Positions 1 to 7,685 of a DNA stretch of 64,000 bases are shown one piece after another; within the stretch, counting starts at the first letter, position 1; each line of letters opens with the position of its first letter. A model generated the notes under the pieces. It was not told the origin of the DNA. It ran no database searches and saw only the letters and a program-made list of their open reading frames with translations. The stretch comes from Sphingobacterium athyrii (lineage in GTDB: Bacteria; Bacteroidota; Bacteroidia; Sphingobacteriales; Sphingobacteriaceae): positions 124,001 through 188,000 of the forward strand of contig NZ_QCXX01000002.1 of NCBI RefSeq assembly GCF_003071065.1, read 5' to 3'. Position numbers and translations under genes: made by a program.

Positions 1-1259
1 GAGTGAACAGAGGCGACAACAAAGTCAAATTGTGCTAGTACCTCATCGGGGTAGTCCAGTGATCCGTCGCTTAGAATATCGGATTCTATCCCTTTAAAGA
101 TTTTAAAAGGCGCTAGTTTTTCATTTAAGCTGGCAATTTCCTTCCATTGTTCTACCAATCTCTCGATGGAAAGGCCATTTGCATAGACGGCAGTCCGTGA
201 GTGATCACATATTCCAAGATATTCAAGACCTAGTGTATCTTTACAATGAAGAGCCATTTGTTCTAAATTATGTACACCATCACTGTAGGTTGAGTGATTG
301 TGTAGTGTTCCCTTAAGATCTTTAAATTGTATTAATTGTGGTAGAGTATGGTTCTGAGCGCGTTCGATTTCGTCGAGACCTTCACGTAATTCTGGTTCAA
401 TATAATCAAGCCTTAAATTGCGATAAATTGCCTCTTCGCTGGAAAGTGAAGGTAGATCAGAAAGAATGTTGAACAGAAGATCCAAATGTGCAGCAGAACC
501 TGTACTGAGAATGAGGTCGCGATAGAAATCATTGATATTCGTACTGAAAACCTTGAATGTAAAACCGAATTCATCTGTGATTTCCAAAGAATTTTCTGTT
601 TTCTCTACCAATGTGTAATTAATCAGAAATTTTTCTACGGCTTCAATGCTTTCGGAAATGAGAAGATCTACCGTACTTAATACTTCGCATTTTCTTCTAA
701 AATCTCCTGTGAAAGATAAGAGCGAAGAAGGAAAGTGTGTTTTTAGAACAGTGTAGAATACATCGGCCTGAGGCAATACCTTTGCATACAGAAACCACCC
801 TTGATTCGATATTGAAAATTCGATGGATTTTTTTATTTCTTCCTGGGTTTTTAATCCAAATCCCTTGGCTTCAACAAGACGGTTTTCATTGCAGGCATAC
901 AGTAGTTCACCGACGCTTTCAATCCCTAGGTCTTGCCAGATAATCTGCACCTTTTTGGGGCCTAGACCTTTTATGTTTAGCATTTCAACAACCCCTGATG
1001 GCGTATTTGCCAATAACTCATCAAGCTCCTTAAACATTCCCGTTTGTGCCACCTCTTTTGCTTTTTCGGCTGTACTTTTTCCTATACCCTGTTGTGCACT
1101 CAATTCTTCAAGCGAGGCTTCATCGATACGAAAAGGTAATTTGTCCAATTTAAAAGATGCACTAGCCATTGCCTTTGTCCGGAACGGATTTTCGTTGTGA
1201 AGTTCCATCAATTGGCTACACAATTTAAAAATTTTAGAGATCGCTTTATTGTCCATCAT
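1..1259 (-). CDS. polX: PolX-family protein with PHP domain (3' end cut by window edge)
   Basis: Reading the minus strand from ATG-ATG at 1259/1256 gives an open frame of 419 codons that runs off the left edge. The order is that of bacterial PolX: N-terminal helix-hairpin-helix 8-kDa-like region (residues about 1-110), a nucleotidyltransferase-like middle (about 150-290), then a PHP phosphoesterase domain starting near residue 320. PHP metal motifs are clear: HNHSTYSDG, the DHS triplet, GIESDIL followed by DGSLDYP, and SVHS at the edge. PolX proteins work in base-excision repair, with PHP giving 3'-5' exonuclease or 3'-phosphatase activity. The polymerase palm looks damaged: after GDFRR the usual G-D-x-D reads S-T-V-D, so one metal-binding aspartate is absent. 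Family and start are confident; polymerase activity is doubtful. Confidence 0.9.
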   Translation of the reverse strand, partial: MMDNKAISKIFKLCSQLMELHNENPFRTKAMASASFKLDKLPFRIDEASLEELSAQQGIGKSTAEKAKEVAQTGMFKELDELLANTPSGVVEMLNIKGLGPKKVQIIWQDLGIESVGELLYACNENRLVEAKGFGLKTQEEIKKSIEFSISNQGWFLYAKVLPQADVFYTVLKTHFPSSLLSFTGDFRRKCEVLSTVDLLISESIEAVEKFLINYTLVEKTENSLEITDEFGFTFKVFSTNINDFYRDLILSTGSAAHLDLLFNILSDLPSLSSEEAIYRNLRLDYIEPELREGLDEIERAQNHTLPQLIQFKDLKGTLHNHSTYSDGVHNLEQMALHCKDTLGLEYLGICDHSRTAVYANGLSIERLVEQWKEIASLNEKLAPFKIFKGIESDILSDGSLDYPDEVLAQFDFVVASVH

Positions 1260-1515
1260 TGTCGGTGAGTTGTTAGGCTACAAATATCCTAAATTTTGAA
1301 CCAAAATACCAACGAAGTTGACAATATAATCCCGTTAAATAATGTGAAAAAGCCGTTTTTTATTAGAATAATTCCCTGTTTTATTAAATTAACAACAACG
1401 TGACAAATGAACACCTGTATAACCGAGCATTTTGGCTAAGTTTGTCGTTTTTGGGTATTGAAATCGATAGAGGATATTGTGTTTTTTGAAATATCCGATA
1501 ACAATTAGTGGTGTT

Positions 1516-2640
1516 ATGATAGCAGATATAAGTGACAAAGAGGTCAGCGGCCTTTACAAAACAGGTATTATTCAGCAGACAGCCTATTGGTCCGCTGTGA
1601 AAAAGATGCAGGGGATAGCGTCTAAAGCGTTTAATTTCAAATCTAAACGTTCGGATCTTTATATAGGAGTTGAAGAGGATACTTACTTTGTGGGAGATCT
1701 GTTGATTATAATCCAGACGATAGATCATGAACATAGCATAGCTTATGTACCGTATGGACCTGAAATTGAACCATCAGAAGAAAATCAAGGCCATTTTTTA
1801 GAGCAACTTTCCGAGAGTTTACGTGGGTATCTGCCTCAAAACTGTATTATGATACGTTATGATTTATCCTGGGAATCACATTGGGCGAAGGATGATGATT
1901 GTTATGACCTTTATGGAAATTGGTTAGGTGTTCCAGAAAAACGAATTCAGGAAATGCGCTTTAATTTTAATACGGAACATTGGAATTTTCATAAGGCAAA
2001 TACGGATATTCTTCCTTCTAATACCATTTTTATGAACCTTAAGGGCGAAGAAGATCATTTGTTGGCCAATATGAAATCAAAAACGCGATATAATATTAAT
2101 CTGGCACAAAGGAAAGGTGTAAAGGTGCGTTCCCTTGGCCTGGAAAGTCTGGAGATCTGGTATGAATTATATCGGCAGACAGCTGCCCGAAATAACTTTT
2201 TCTTACATGATATCAACTATTTTAAGATTGTGCTTTCAGCAAGAGCAAACGATACATTGTCGCCGGCGGACGTTTACCTGTTGGTTGCAGAGGTGGAAAG
2301 TCAGCCCTTAGCTGCAATGTTTCTCGTCATAGCGGCAAATCGGGGCACCTATTTATATGGGGCATCGGCTTCTGAAAATCGTAATTATATGGCTACTTAT
2401 GCTTTGCAATGGCGTGCCATGCAGGTTGCAAAGGAAATGGGGTGTACCGAATATGATTTCTTTGGTGTATCTCCCCAAGCTGATCCATCACATCCCCTAT
2501 ACGGACTTTATAGATTTAAAACCGGGTTTGGAGGTGAAATTTATCATCGTATGGGCTGTTGGGATTATCCATTAAACAAAGAAAAGTATAGATATTACGC
2601 CTCCATGGAGTTTAAAAACCAAAGTTATCACTTGAGTTAA
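1516..2640 (+). CDS. FemAB-like peptidoglycan/aminoacyl transferase
   Basis: A 374-residue protein resembling the FemA/FemB/FmhB group, which are GNAT-fold enzymes that add amino acids to lipid II or, in related subfamilies, modify envelope polymers. Family features are the N-terminal QQTAYWSAVK segment (about 18-27), YVPYGPEI (about 78-85), the central KSKTRYNINLAQRKGV stretch typical of the second GNAT repeat, and a C-terminal YDFFGVSP / LYRFKTGFGGE region. The frame is open upstream to 1477, but the extra N-terminal residues look non-native, so I chose the ATG at 1516. Neighbours are on the opposite strand, so it is probably monocistronic. The acceptor and the amino acid cannot be read from sequence. 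Confidence 0.85.
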   Translation: MIADISDKEVSGLYKTGIIQQTAYWSAVKKMQGIASKAFNFKSKRSDLYIGVEEDTYFVGDLLIIIQTIDHEHSIAYVPYGPEIEPSEENQGHFLEQLSESLRGYLPQNCIMIRYDLSWESHWAKDDDCYDLYGNWLGVPEKRIQEMRFNFNTEHWNFHKANTDILPSNTIFMNLKGEEDHLLANMKSKTRYNINLAQRKGVKVRSLGLESLEIWYELYRQTAARNNFFLHDINYFKIVLSARANDTLSPADVYLLVAEVESQPLAAMFLVIAANRGTYLYGASASENRNYMATYALQWRAMQVAKEMGCTEYDFFGVSPQADPSHPLYGLYRFKTGFGGEIYHRMGCWDYPLNKEKYRYYASMEFKNQSYHLS

Positions 2641-2643
2641 GTA

Positions 2644-3900
2644 TTAAAATACTTCACCCAAAGTCAGTCTCACACCACGGTGATTCGTACTGATGCCGTA
2701 GTCAATGCCAATATTGGTGCCTGAATTTTTGTTGAATTTAATTCGGGCACCTGCACCTGTACCAATATTCCAGTCTGCAAACATGCTGTTTTTGGGGCCG
2801 TTCACAGTCGTGAAATTCATAAAAGCAACAAAGCCAAACAGCCCATTGCTGCTGATGTCACGACGATATTCTGTTTCCAGATAATACAATGATTTACCTC
2901 GGAATCTACTTACGGGGAAACCTCTTCCAGAACTATTGTAGGGGTCCCAGCCCAAATTGGGTAAATCAAGATAGGGCGCTTTACTATTGAAAACAGTCCA
3001 GAAAAAGCTACGTACAGCAATCATATTCTGCTTGTTGGGATCCTGAGTCAATCGGTGATATCTTCTGATTTCGAGAAATAAGGATTTCCAATTTTGATCA
3101 CTCCCCATAAAAACCGGATTTACGCGAAATTGTAAATTGGCATAATTGCCAGACCAGGTATTAATAGAATTCGCACGCGTATCATAAATGAGATTGAGAC
3201 TCAGACCCGATGAAACAGTATGATCTTTTAAATCCGTGCCATAGGGATAGGAGGTGTAGTCTGCAAGCGGAATATCACCGGTAGATTTGATGTTCATTCG
3301 GTAATCCAGATCATAACCAATTCCCATAAACAGTCCCCCGTGTATTCTTTTTAGCGCGTGTTGATATAACCTAAAATAGCTATAATCCAAATTGATCTGC
3401 TGGTCACCATGATGTTCTTTTCCGATTCCCCAGGTTTCATGGGGGTATTTTAATAGTCTGATATCACCATCAATCACCCAGGTATTATCTTTCAGCCATA
3501 CATAGGAGCGGATAGGGAGGCCAAATCGCTTTCCAAAATTTGTATAGGGTGTGAAAGTGACTTTTGACATATAGGTGCTCTTGCGTTCACCTAGGTAGAA
3601 TCCGGCTGTGGTACTTGTGATCAGCGCATGCCCACCTCCCGGAACGTTTGTTGAAAACGGCAAAAAAGAAAAGTAAAACTTTTTTCCTGTGCTATCGACC
3701 GACTGCGGTGGCTTTATCTTAAGGATTGCTTTTCCAATATCGATCAGGTCGCGCTGTTTACTTGTATCTGCAACATGTTTGGTAATTTCTATTTCATTGA
3801 CTGGTCGTTGTGCGTATAATTTAGATTGGTATATCACCAACGAAACCATCAAAAGGGTGAAAATAGTATAAGAAGTATGTCGTCTGTCGTAGTGTGCCAT
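2644..3900 (-). CDS. Outer-membrane beta-barrel protein, BamA/Omp85 surface-antigen-like
   Basis: About 418 residues, with an N-terminal hydrophobic signal segment ending near KLYAQ and then alternating aromatic/polar strands typical of a 16-strand barrel. The chain ends in the aromatic residue Phe (GEVF), as expected for insertion by the BAM machinery. Motifs such as GxGxDYRM-like strands and the RGFPVSRFRG turn match the VRGYR-type loop of Omp85 barrels (PF01103 family). No POTRA repeats are visible, so it is a barrel-only relative. Two starts are possible (3939 and 3900); the shorter one gives a normal signal peptide. It converges with the FemAB-like gene, with only 3 bp between stops. Cargo or partner is unknown. 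Confidence 0.8.
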   Translation of the reverse strand: MAHYDRRHTSYTIFTLLMVSLVIYQSKLYAQRPVNEIEITKHVADTSKQRDLIDIGKAILKIKPPQSVDSTGKKFYFSFLPFSTNVPGGGHALITSTTAGFYLGERKSTYMSKVTFTPYTNFGKRFGLPIRSYVWLKDNTWVIDGDIRLLKYPHETWGIGKEHHGDQQINLDYSYFRLYQHALKRIHGGLFMGIGYDLDYRMNIKSTGDIPLADYTSYPYGTDLKDHTVSSGLSLNLIYDTRANSINTWSGNYANLQFRVNPVFMGSDQNWKSLFLEIRRYHRLTQDPNKQNMIAVRSFFWTVFNSKAPYLDLPNLGWDPYNSSGRGFPVSRFRGKSLYYLETEYRRDISSNGLFGFVAFMNFTTVNGPKNSMFADWNIGTGAGARIKFNKNSGTNIGIDYGISTNHRGVRLTLGEVF

Positions 3901-4085
3901 GAAAGCACGCAATCTAAGAGGAATTGGACAGAATTGCAATATTCTGTGTAATAAATTATTCTTTCTGTGGAGTTTTACCGATAAGTCGACAAAGCCGAAT
4001 TTTTATTCACCTACAAAAAAACGGCATTTACCGATTTTAATGTAATGTTAATCTAAATGTAATGGAATCAACACATGAGTTGTCT

Positions 4086-4093
4086 TAAATTTG
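4086..4093 (+). promoter_or_regulatory. Candidate -7 box (TAnnTTTG)
   Basis: TAAATTTG matches the Bacteroidota primary-sigma -7 consensus TAnnTTTG and lies 96 nt upstream of the ATG at 4189. No well-placed TTG -33 element is visible, so this is a candidate only. Confidence 0.35.
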
Positions 4094-4188
4094 AATCAGA
4101 AAGTAAATGAAAAAAAAGCGCAACAAATTTAGGTTGTGTGCGACTATAGAATAAGAAAATATACTAATACATTATAAATAGAAAAGAT

Positions 4189-4617
4189 ATGAAAACTTTA
4201 GTAAAAACATTTGTGGCAACAGCAATGATAGCAATCTCCACTTGCTCAATGGCTTCGGTTAAACCAGAAGAACGTAATTTAATTACAGCTGATTTGGCAA
4301 TTGATGAATATGTTGGCGCAATGACCGAAGGTCAGGTAGCGAATTTAGATAGGCTATTCACTTCTGATTTTAATCAGAAAATCTGTGGTAAACAAGATTT
4401 AAATCACAGCCGATCGGAGATGATTGAGTTCTTGAAAAAACAAAAAGGAATAAAAATGAACTGTAAAACAACAACGCAGATCGTTGAAGAATTACCAGAT
4501 TATGCTATTGCGAAAGTAACCATGCAATTTGATGGTTTCTCTAAGACCGATTTGATCACACTTGTGAAGGAAAACGGTGCTTGGAAAATTTCTAAATCAG
4601 TTAACTCTTACAAATAG
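4189..4617 (+). CDS. Small secreted NTF2-like (lumazine-binding-like) protein
   Basis: 142 residues with a signal peptide (MKTLVKTF...CSMAS, about 1-23). The rest fits the SnoaL/NTF2-like cone fold as in the putative lumazine-binding family (PF12893): an N-terminal helix AIDEYVGAMTEGQVANLDRLF, then FNQKICGKQDLNHSRSEMIEFL, then strands ending in VKENGAWKISKSVNSY. Such proteins are periplasmic binding or scaffold proteins of unknown ligand. The insertion sequence lies about 28 bp past its stop codon, so the coding region is intact but its original downstream context was changed. Confidence 0.75.
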   Translation: MKTLVKTFVATAMIAISTCSMASVKPEERNLITADLAIDEYVGAMTEGQVANLDRLFTSDFNQKICGKQDLNHSRSEMIEFLKKQKGIKMNCKTTTQIVEELPDYAIAKVTMQFDGFSKTDLITLVKENGAWKISKSVNSYK

Positions 4618-4636
4618 GAATTACTGCCACAAATTG

Positions 4637-4644
4637 AAATGATG
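4637..4644. repeat. Target-site duplication, left copy
   Basis: AAATGATG directly precedes the left inverted repeat and is repeated exactly at 6078-6085 after the right one. An 8-bp duplication is what ISL3-type transposases produce. Confidence 0.9.
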
Positions 4645-4667
4645 GGATCAAGCAGAATTCTTGGGGG
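4645..4667 (+). repeat. IS left terminal inverted repeat
   Basis: Starts GGATCA and ends TTGGGGG. It pairs with 6055-6077 at 17 of 23 positions; both outer 6 bp and inner 7 bp are perfect. The presumed TTG start of the first transposase ORF (4661) lies inside it. Confidence 0.88.
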
Positions 4668-5068
4668 GAATTGAAAAAATACTTAGTTTAGTGTTTTTAA
4701 AAACTAGAGAACACTTGGAAGCTGCCGAACGTAAATTATTATCCTTGTTAATGCCCGAAGGGCTATTAGAATATTTTCAGATTTTAGAAGTAGATCAGGT
4801 AGAAGATCAACTTCATATCTATTTAGATGAGCTTAATATTACTCCAGCGGGTTATGAAAATAGTAACCTAGAATCAAAAGGTTTTATGCCTTCTACGGAG
4901 ATTTCCGATTTTCCCATTCGGGGGCAGAAAGTTACCCTGCATATCCGTCGTCGTCGTTGGACTGTTTTGGACACTGGAGAGATTATCACAAGAGATTGGA
5001 ATCTAGTACGTGAGGGTACCCGAATGACAACAGAATTCGGGCTTTTTTTAAAGAAGATATTTGGATAA
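4661..5068 (+). CDS. ISAon1-family transposase, N-terminal region protein
   Basis: 135 codons from a TTG at 4661; the frame is closed upstream by a TGA at 4640. The protein carries the family signature: LLxLLMPEGLLEYF, a beta-rich centre, then DFPIRGQKV, LHIRRRRW, DTGEIITRDWNLV and EGTRMTTEF. This is the DNA-binding portion that in one-piece ISL3 transposases is fused to the DDE domain. Its end overlaps the next ORF by 8 bp, which is in the +1 frame. No ATG exists near the N-terminus (the first is at the MPEG position), so the real start may be this TTG. Confidence 0.8.
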   Translation: MGGIEKILSLVFLKTREHLEAAERKLLSLLMPEGLLEYFQILEVDQVEDQLHIYLDELNITPAGYENSNLESKGFMPSTEISDFPIRGQKVTLHIRRRRWTVLDTGEIITRDWNLVREGTRMTTEFGLFLKKIFG

Positions 5069-6044
5069 CCATCCTGTAAGTGCCCAGTTAGTAGGTTTGT
5101 TCTTTCAGATGGATGGCAAGCTGCTACAAGATCAATATAAGAATCATCTGAGCGATTTCCATGATTGGGATCAAAAATCACATGCAGAGAATTGGACACT
5201 ATTTCCACAGAATATAGCTGAACACTTAAGTATTGATGAGACCAGTTTTAGTAATGGTGAACTTTATACCATTGTAAGTAGTAAATCTGCAAAAGGTAGG
5301 AAAGGAACCATTCTAGCGACAATCAAGGGAACAAAAGCGGAAGATATTATCGCTGTATTAGAGCGAATTCCTCTTGGTACAAGAAACAAGGTTAAAGAGG
5401 TGACCATGGATATGGCTCCTAATATGGCTAAGGCTATCCGTAGATGTTTCAGAAATGCCAGGCGGGTAATAGATCGTTTTCATGTTCAAAAGCTAGCATA
5501 CGATGCTGTTCAGGAACTACGGATCCAGTATCGCTGGGAAGTATTGGATATAGAAAGCCAAAAAATAAAGGATGCAAGAAAGCAAAGTCTTCCTTATGAG
5601 CCAGAGGTATTATCCAATGGAGACACCATCAGGCAACTATTGGCTAGATCTAGACATCTGTTGTTCAAGCACCCTGGGCGGTGGACAGAAAGTCAAAAAC
5701 ATCGTGCAGAGTTATTGTTTATTCGCTTCCCAAAGCTAAGACAAGCATATGATTTAGGGATTGCTCTGGGTGCTATTTTTACCAAATGCAAAGACAAAAC
5801 ACTTGCCTTTACCAAATTGGGTCTGTGGCATAATCAAGTGGAGAATGCGGGCATCCTATCTTTTGAGAGTGTAGCAAAGTCTATTGCAGCACACCACCCT
5901 GAAATCCTGCATTACTTTGACAACAGGAGCACAAATGCTTCAGCTGAGTCTTTCAATGCTAAATTAAAGGCTTTTCGCAGTGTATTCCGTGGTGTAAGAG
6001 ATACTACTTTTTTCTTGTATAGGGTGATGAAATTGTATGCCTAA
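5061..6044 (+). CDS. ISAon1-family (ISL3-like) transposase, catalytic part
   Basis: 327 codons from a TTG at 5061 that overlaps the TAA of the upstream ORF. It holds the DDE core of ISL3-type transposases: SIDETSFSNGE (first acidic cluster, about 53-63), TMDMAPNM and VIDRFHVQKLA (second Asp), and NASAESFNAKLKAFR near the C-terminus (Glu). The frame is open only from 5052, so the catalytic half must come either from translational re-start at TTGGATAA or from a +1 shift within 5052-5068. The domains needed for catalysis appear complete. Confidence 0.85.
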   Translation: MDNHPVSAQLVGLFFQMDGKLLQDQYKNHLSDFHDWDQKSHAENWTLFPQNIAEHLSIDETSFSNGELYTIVSSKSAKGRKGTILATIKGTKAEDIIAVLERIPLGTRNKVKEVTMDMAPNMAKAIRRCFRNARRVIDRFHVQKLAYDAVQELRIQYRWEVLDIESQKIKDARKQSLPYEPEVLSNGDTIRQLLARSRHLLFKHPGRWTESQKHRAELLFIRFPKLRQAYDLGIALGAIFTKCKDKTLAFTKLGLWHNQVENAGILSFESVAKSIAAHHPEILHYFDNRSTNASAESFNAKLKAFRSVFRGVRDTTFFLYRVMKLYA

Positions 6045-6054
6045 TTATCTTTAA

Positions 6055-6077
6055 CCCCCAAACTTTCGGTATGATCC
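6055..6077 (-). repeat. IS right terminal inverted repeat
   Basis: Reverse complement of the left end with 6 mismatches in the middle. It begins 10 bp after the transposase stop codon and is followed at once by the second target-duplication copy, 6078-6085. Confidence 0.88.
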
Positions 6078-6114
6078 AAATGATGTTTCGGGAAACTGAG
6101 CAATGTATAAAAAC

Positions 6115-6147
6115 AAAAGAGGCTACTTGTGAAAAGTAGCCTCTTTT
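6115..6147 (-). terminator. Bidirectional rho-independent terminator
   Basis: Stem AAAAGAGGCTACTT (6115-6128) pairs perfectly with AAGTAGCCTCTTTT (6134-6147) around a 5-nt loop, giving A/U tracts on either strand. It is just downstream of tRNA-Ala on the minus strand and also faces readthrough from the insertion sequence. Confidence 0.85.
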
Positions 6148-6152
6148 GTTTG

Positions 6153-6226
6153 TGGAGCATATCAGGATCGAACTGATCACCTCTTCACTGCCAGCGAAGC
6201 GCTCTAGCCAGATGAGCTAATGCCCC
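6153..6226 (-). tRNA. tRNA-Ala (anticodon GGC)
   Basis: The minus strand folds into a full cloverleaf: acceptor GGGGCAT with ATGCTCC (one G-U), D stem GCTC/GAGC, anticodon stem CTTCG/TGAAG with loop CTGGCAG giving anticodon GGC (reads GCC, alanine), a 5-nt variable loop, T stem ATCAG/CTGAT with loop TTCGATC, and discriminator A. The CCA end is not encoded. Its terminator is 6 bp further on at 6115-6147. Confidence 0.93.
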
Positions 6227-6303
6227 CTTTGTTTTTCTGTCGCTAAGATAATACCTTTTTTGTAAAAACAAAATTGCTTTTTTATTTTTTTTAGTATTAT
6301 TAT

Positions 6304-7053
6304 TTATTGCTTCTCGTTAAGCAACTCTTCGGTACGTTGTATCTGCTGATTATCCTTCCATTCATCATGTCCAGGGATAACCATTTTTATCTGGGGATAC
6401 TTCGCTAATAATCTGGCTAATGCAGGCTTCCAGGCTTTGACGTCACCATCAACAATATTACCTAAATTTTTTGCCTCCGAGCTTTTGATAAAGCAACCCC
6501 CATCCAGAATTTGATAGTCCGGAAACCAGACAACGACATTATCCAAAGAATGTCCTGCACCAAAAAAGTTCAAAACGAAGGACTGACCACCGACTTTATA
6601 GGTCTTGTTGATTTTGACGAGATGCGTAGCTTGGGCTTTATGATTTGCCTTAAGCAGGTCGTTGGTCATTTTTGTCGCATAAGTTGGAATGCCGATACGA
6701 TTATAATATGCAAACCCTCCCGCGCGATCCTCATGCCAATGTGTGGCATATACCGCAATGACAGGTAGTTGATGCTTTTGTTTAATACTGTCCAAAAGCG
6801 GTTGATATTGTGTCGAGTCCCAAGGCGTATCAAATAGAATAACACCCTTCTTGGTGATTAGATAGACCGCATTAGCGGCATATTTGGTGCCTTCAAAGGT
6901 ATTGTAAGTCGTATAAAGATATAGCTGTGAATTGATCTTTTCAATGGATAATGGTTTTTCCTGTGCGCGCAAAGATGGCAATACACAGCAAGAAAGACCG
7001 AGAAGTAGCGTAGCTACTTTTGCGGAGAAGAGCGAAATAGTATTTTTGAACAT
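6304..7053 (-). CDS. bla: Subclass B1 metallo-beta-lactamase, BlaB/IND-like
   Basis: 249 residues with a signal peptide (about 1-30, ending LRAQ). All zinc ligands of class B1 enzymes are present: H105 and H107 with D109 (THWHEDRAGG), H168 (GAGHSLDN), C187 (GGCFIKS) and H229 (IPGHDEW). Flanking words such as YATKMTNDLL, DNVVVWFP and GHDEWKD closely follow BlaB, IND and related chromosomal enzymes of Bacteroidota. The expected role is periplasmic hydrolysis of beta-lactams including carbapenems. It shares direction with the cupin gene, 68 bp away. No mobile element flanks it directly apart from the insertion sequence beyond the tRNA. Function is inferred from intact active-site residues. Confidence 0.9.
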   Translation of the reverse strand: MFKNTISLFSAKVATLLLGLSCCVLPSLRAQEKPLSIEKINSQLYLYTTYNTFEGTKYAANAVYLITKKGVILFDTPWDSTQYQPLLDSIKQKHQLPVIAVYATHWHEDRAGGFAYYNRIGIPTYATKMTNDLLKANHKAQATHLVKINKTYKVGGQSFVLNFFGAGHSLDNVVVWFPDYQILDGGCFIKSSEAKNLGNIVDGDVKAWKPALARLLAKYPQIKMVIPGHDEWKDNQQIQRTEELLNEKQ

Positions 7054-7121
7054 AAGTAAATAAACGATTGTTCGGAACGAATATTGTTGAGTTGGACCTG
7101 TTTAATTCCTTTTTTTACTGG

Positions 7122-7460
7122 TTACAATGACCTAACGAAATCTTCTCGATGTGGCGTGAAAGAATCTATCAATTCGCCTTCTTCAAGGCATTCACAGCCG
7201 TGGATTAAATCTGGATGAATGATACAGGAATCACCGACAGTTAAAATCTCGTCTTTGCCATCAATGTGGTACCTAAACTTTCCGGCGCTGACATAAGATA
7301 TTTGTGTATGTGGGTGTCGGTGTAAGGCACCGATCGCACCTTTTTGAAAACGGACTTTCATTAACATCAATTCATCGTTATAGACCAATATTTTACGTTG
7401 TACACCATCGCCTAGGTTCGTCCAGCTCTGCGCATTATCGTGTAGGAATATCTCACTCAT
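7122..7460 (-). CDS. Small cupin, KdgF-like
   Basis: 112 residues forming a single cupin barrel. Metal ligands are seen as H47, H49/H51 and Q53 (HRHPHTQISYV) and H87 (HPDLIHGCE). The words LGDGVQRKIL, GAIGALHRHPH and DSFTPHREDF match the KdgF-type subgroup, whose known members linearise unsaturated uronates. No uronate pathway genes lie nearby, so substrate is uncertain. It is upstream of and co-directional with the beta-lactamase gene, and its start faces the divergent helicase gene. Confidence 0.75.
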   Translation of the reverse strand: MSEIFLHDNAQSWTNLGDGVQRKILVYNDELMLMKVRFQKGAIGALHRHPHTQISYVSAGKFRYHIDGKDEILTVGDSCIIHPDLIHGCECLEEGELIDSFTPHREDFVRSL

Positions 7461-7685
7461 TTTAATCGTTTATATTTTGAAAAATTAAGCAACTAATCGT
7501 TATTGCCAATAATAGCAAATAAATATGACTTTTGTAGCTCAGCTTGAAAAGTTGTTGAACAGCATCTGTCGTTAAAGAAAAATAACCTGATTTATTCGAG
7601 AAAAATCCGATAACATCTAAAAACTGATCGGCAAGGTGTTGGAAAAAACTGTTACTTTGTGTCTGATCAAAGCGAATGCACAGGT

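Larger units (their letters stand above)
4645..6077 (+). mobile_element. Complete ISAon1-type (ISL3-like) insertion sequence
   Basis: A 1,433-bp element bounded by imperfect terminal inverted repeats: 4645-4667 (GGATCA...TTGGGGG) and the reverse complement of 6055-6077, agreeing at 17 of 23 positions. It is flanked by a perfect 8-bp target duplication, AAATGATG, at 4637-4644 and 6078-6085. It carries two overlapping ORFs (4661-5068 and 5061-6044) that match the split transposase of the ISAon1 group; the catalytic part resembles DDE_Tnp_ISL3. Intact ends, the exact duplication and open frames point to a recent, possibly still active insertion. It sits between the NTF2-like gene and the terminator beside tRNA-Ala. 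Confidence 0.9.

Noticed and set aside
486..1200. Three plus-strand ORFs at the left end
   Set aside because: They lie antisense to the PolX gene, whose domain motifs are unmistakable.
5043..5053. T7-A3 run in the transposase as a slippery site for ORF1-ORF2 fusion
   Set aside because: ORF2's frame has a TAA at 5049-5051 right after the run, so slippage there would end translation.
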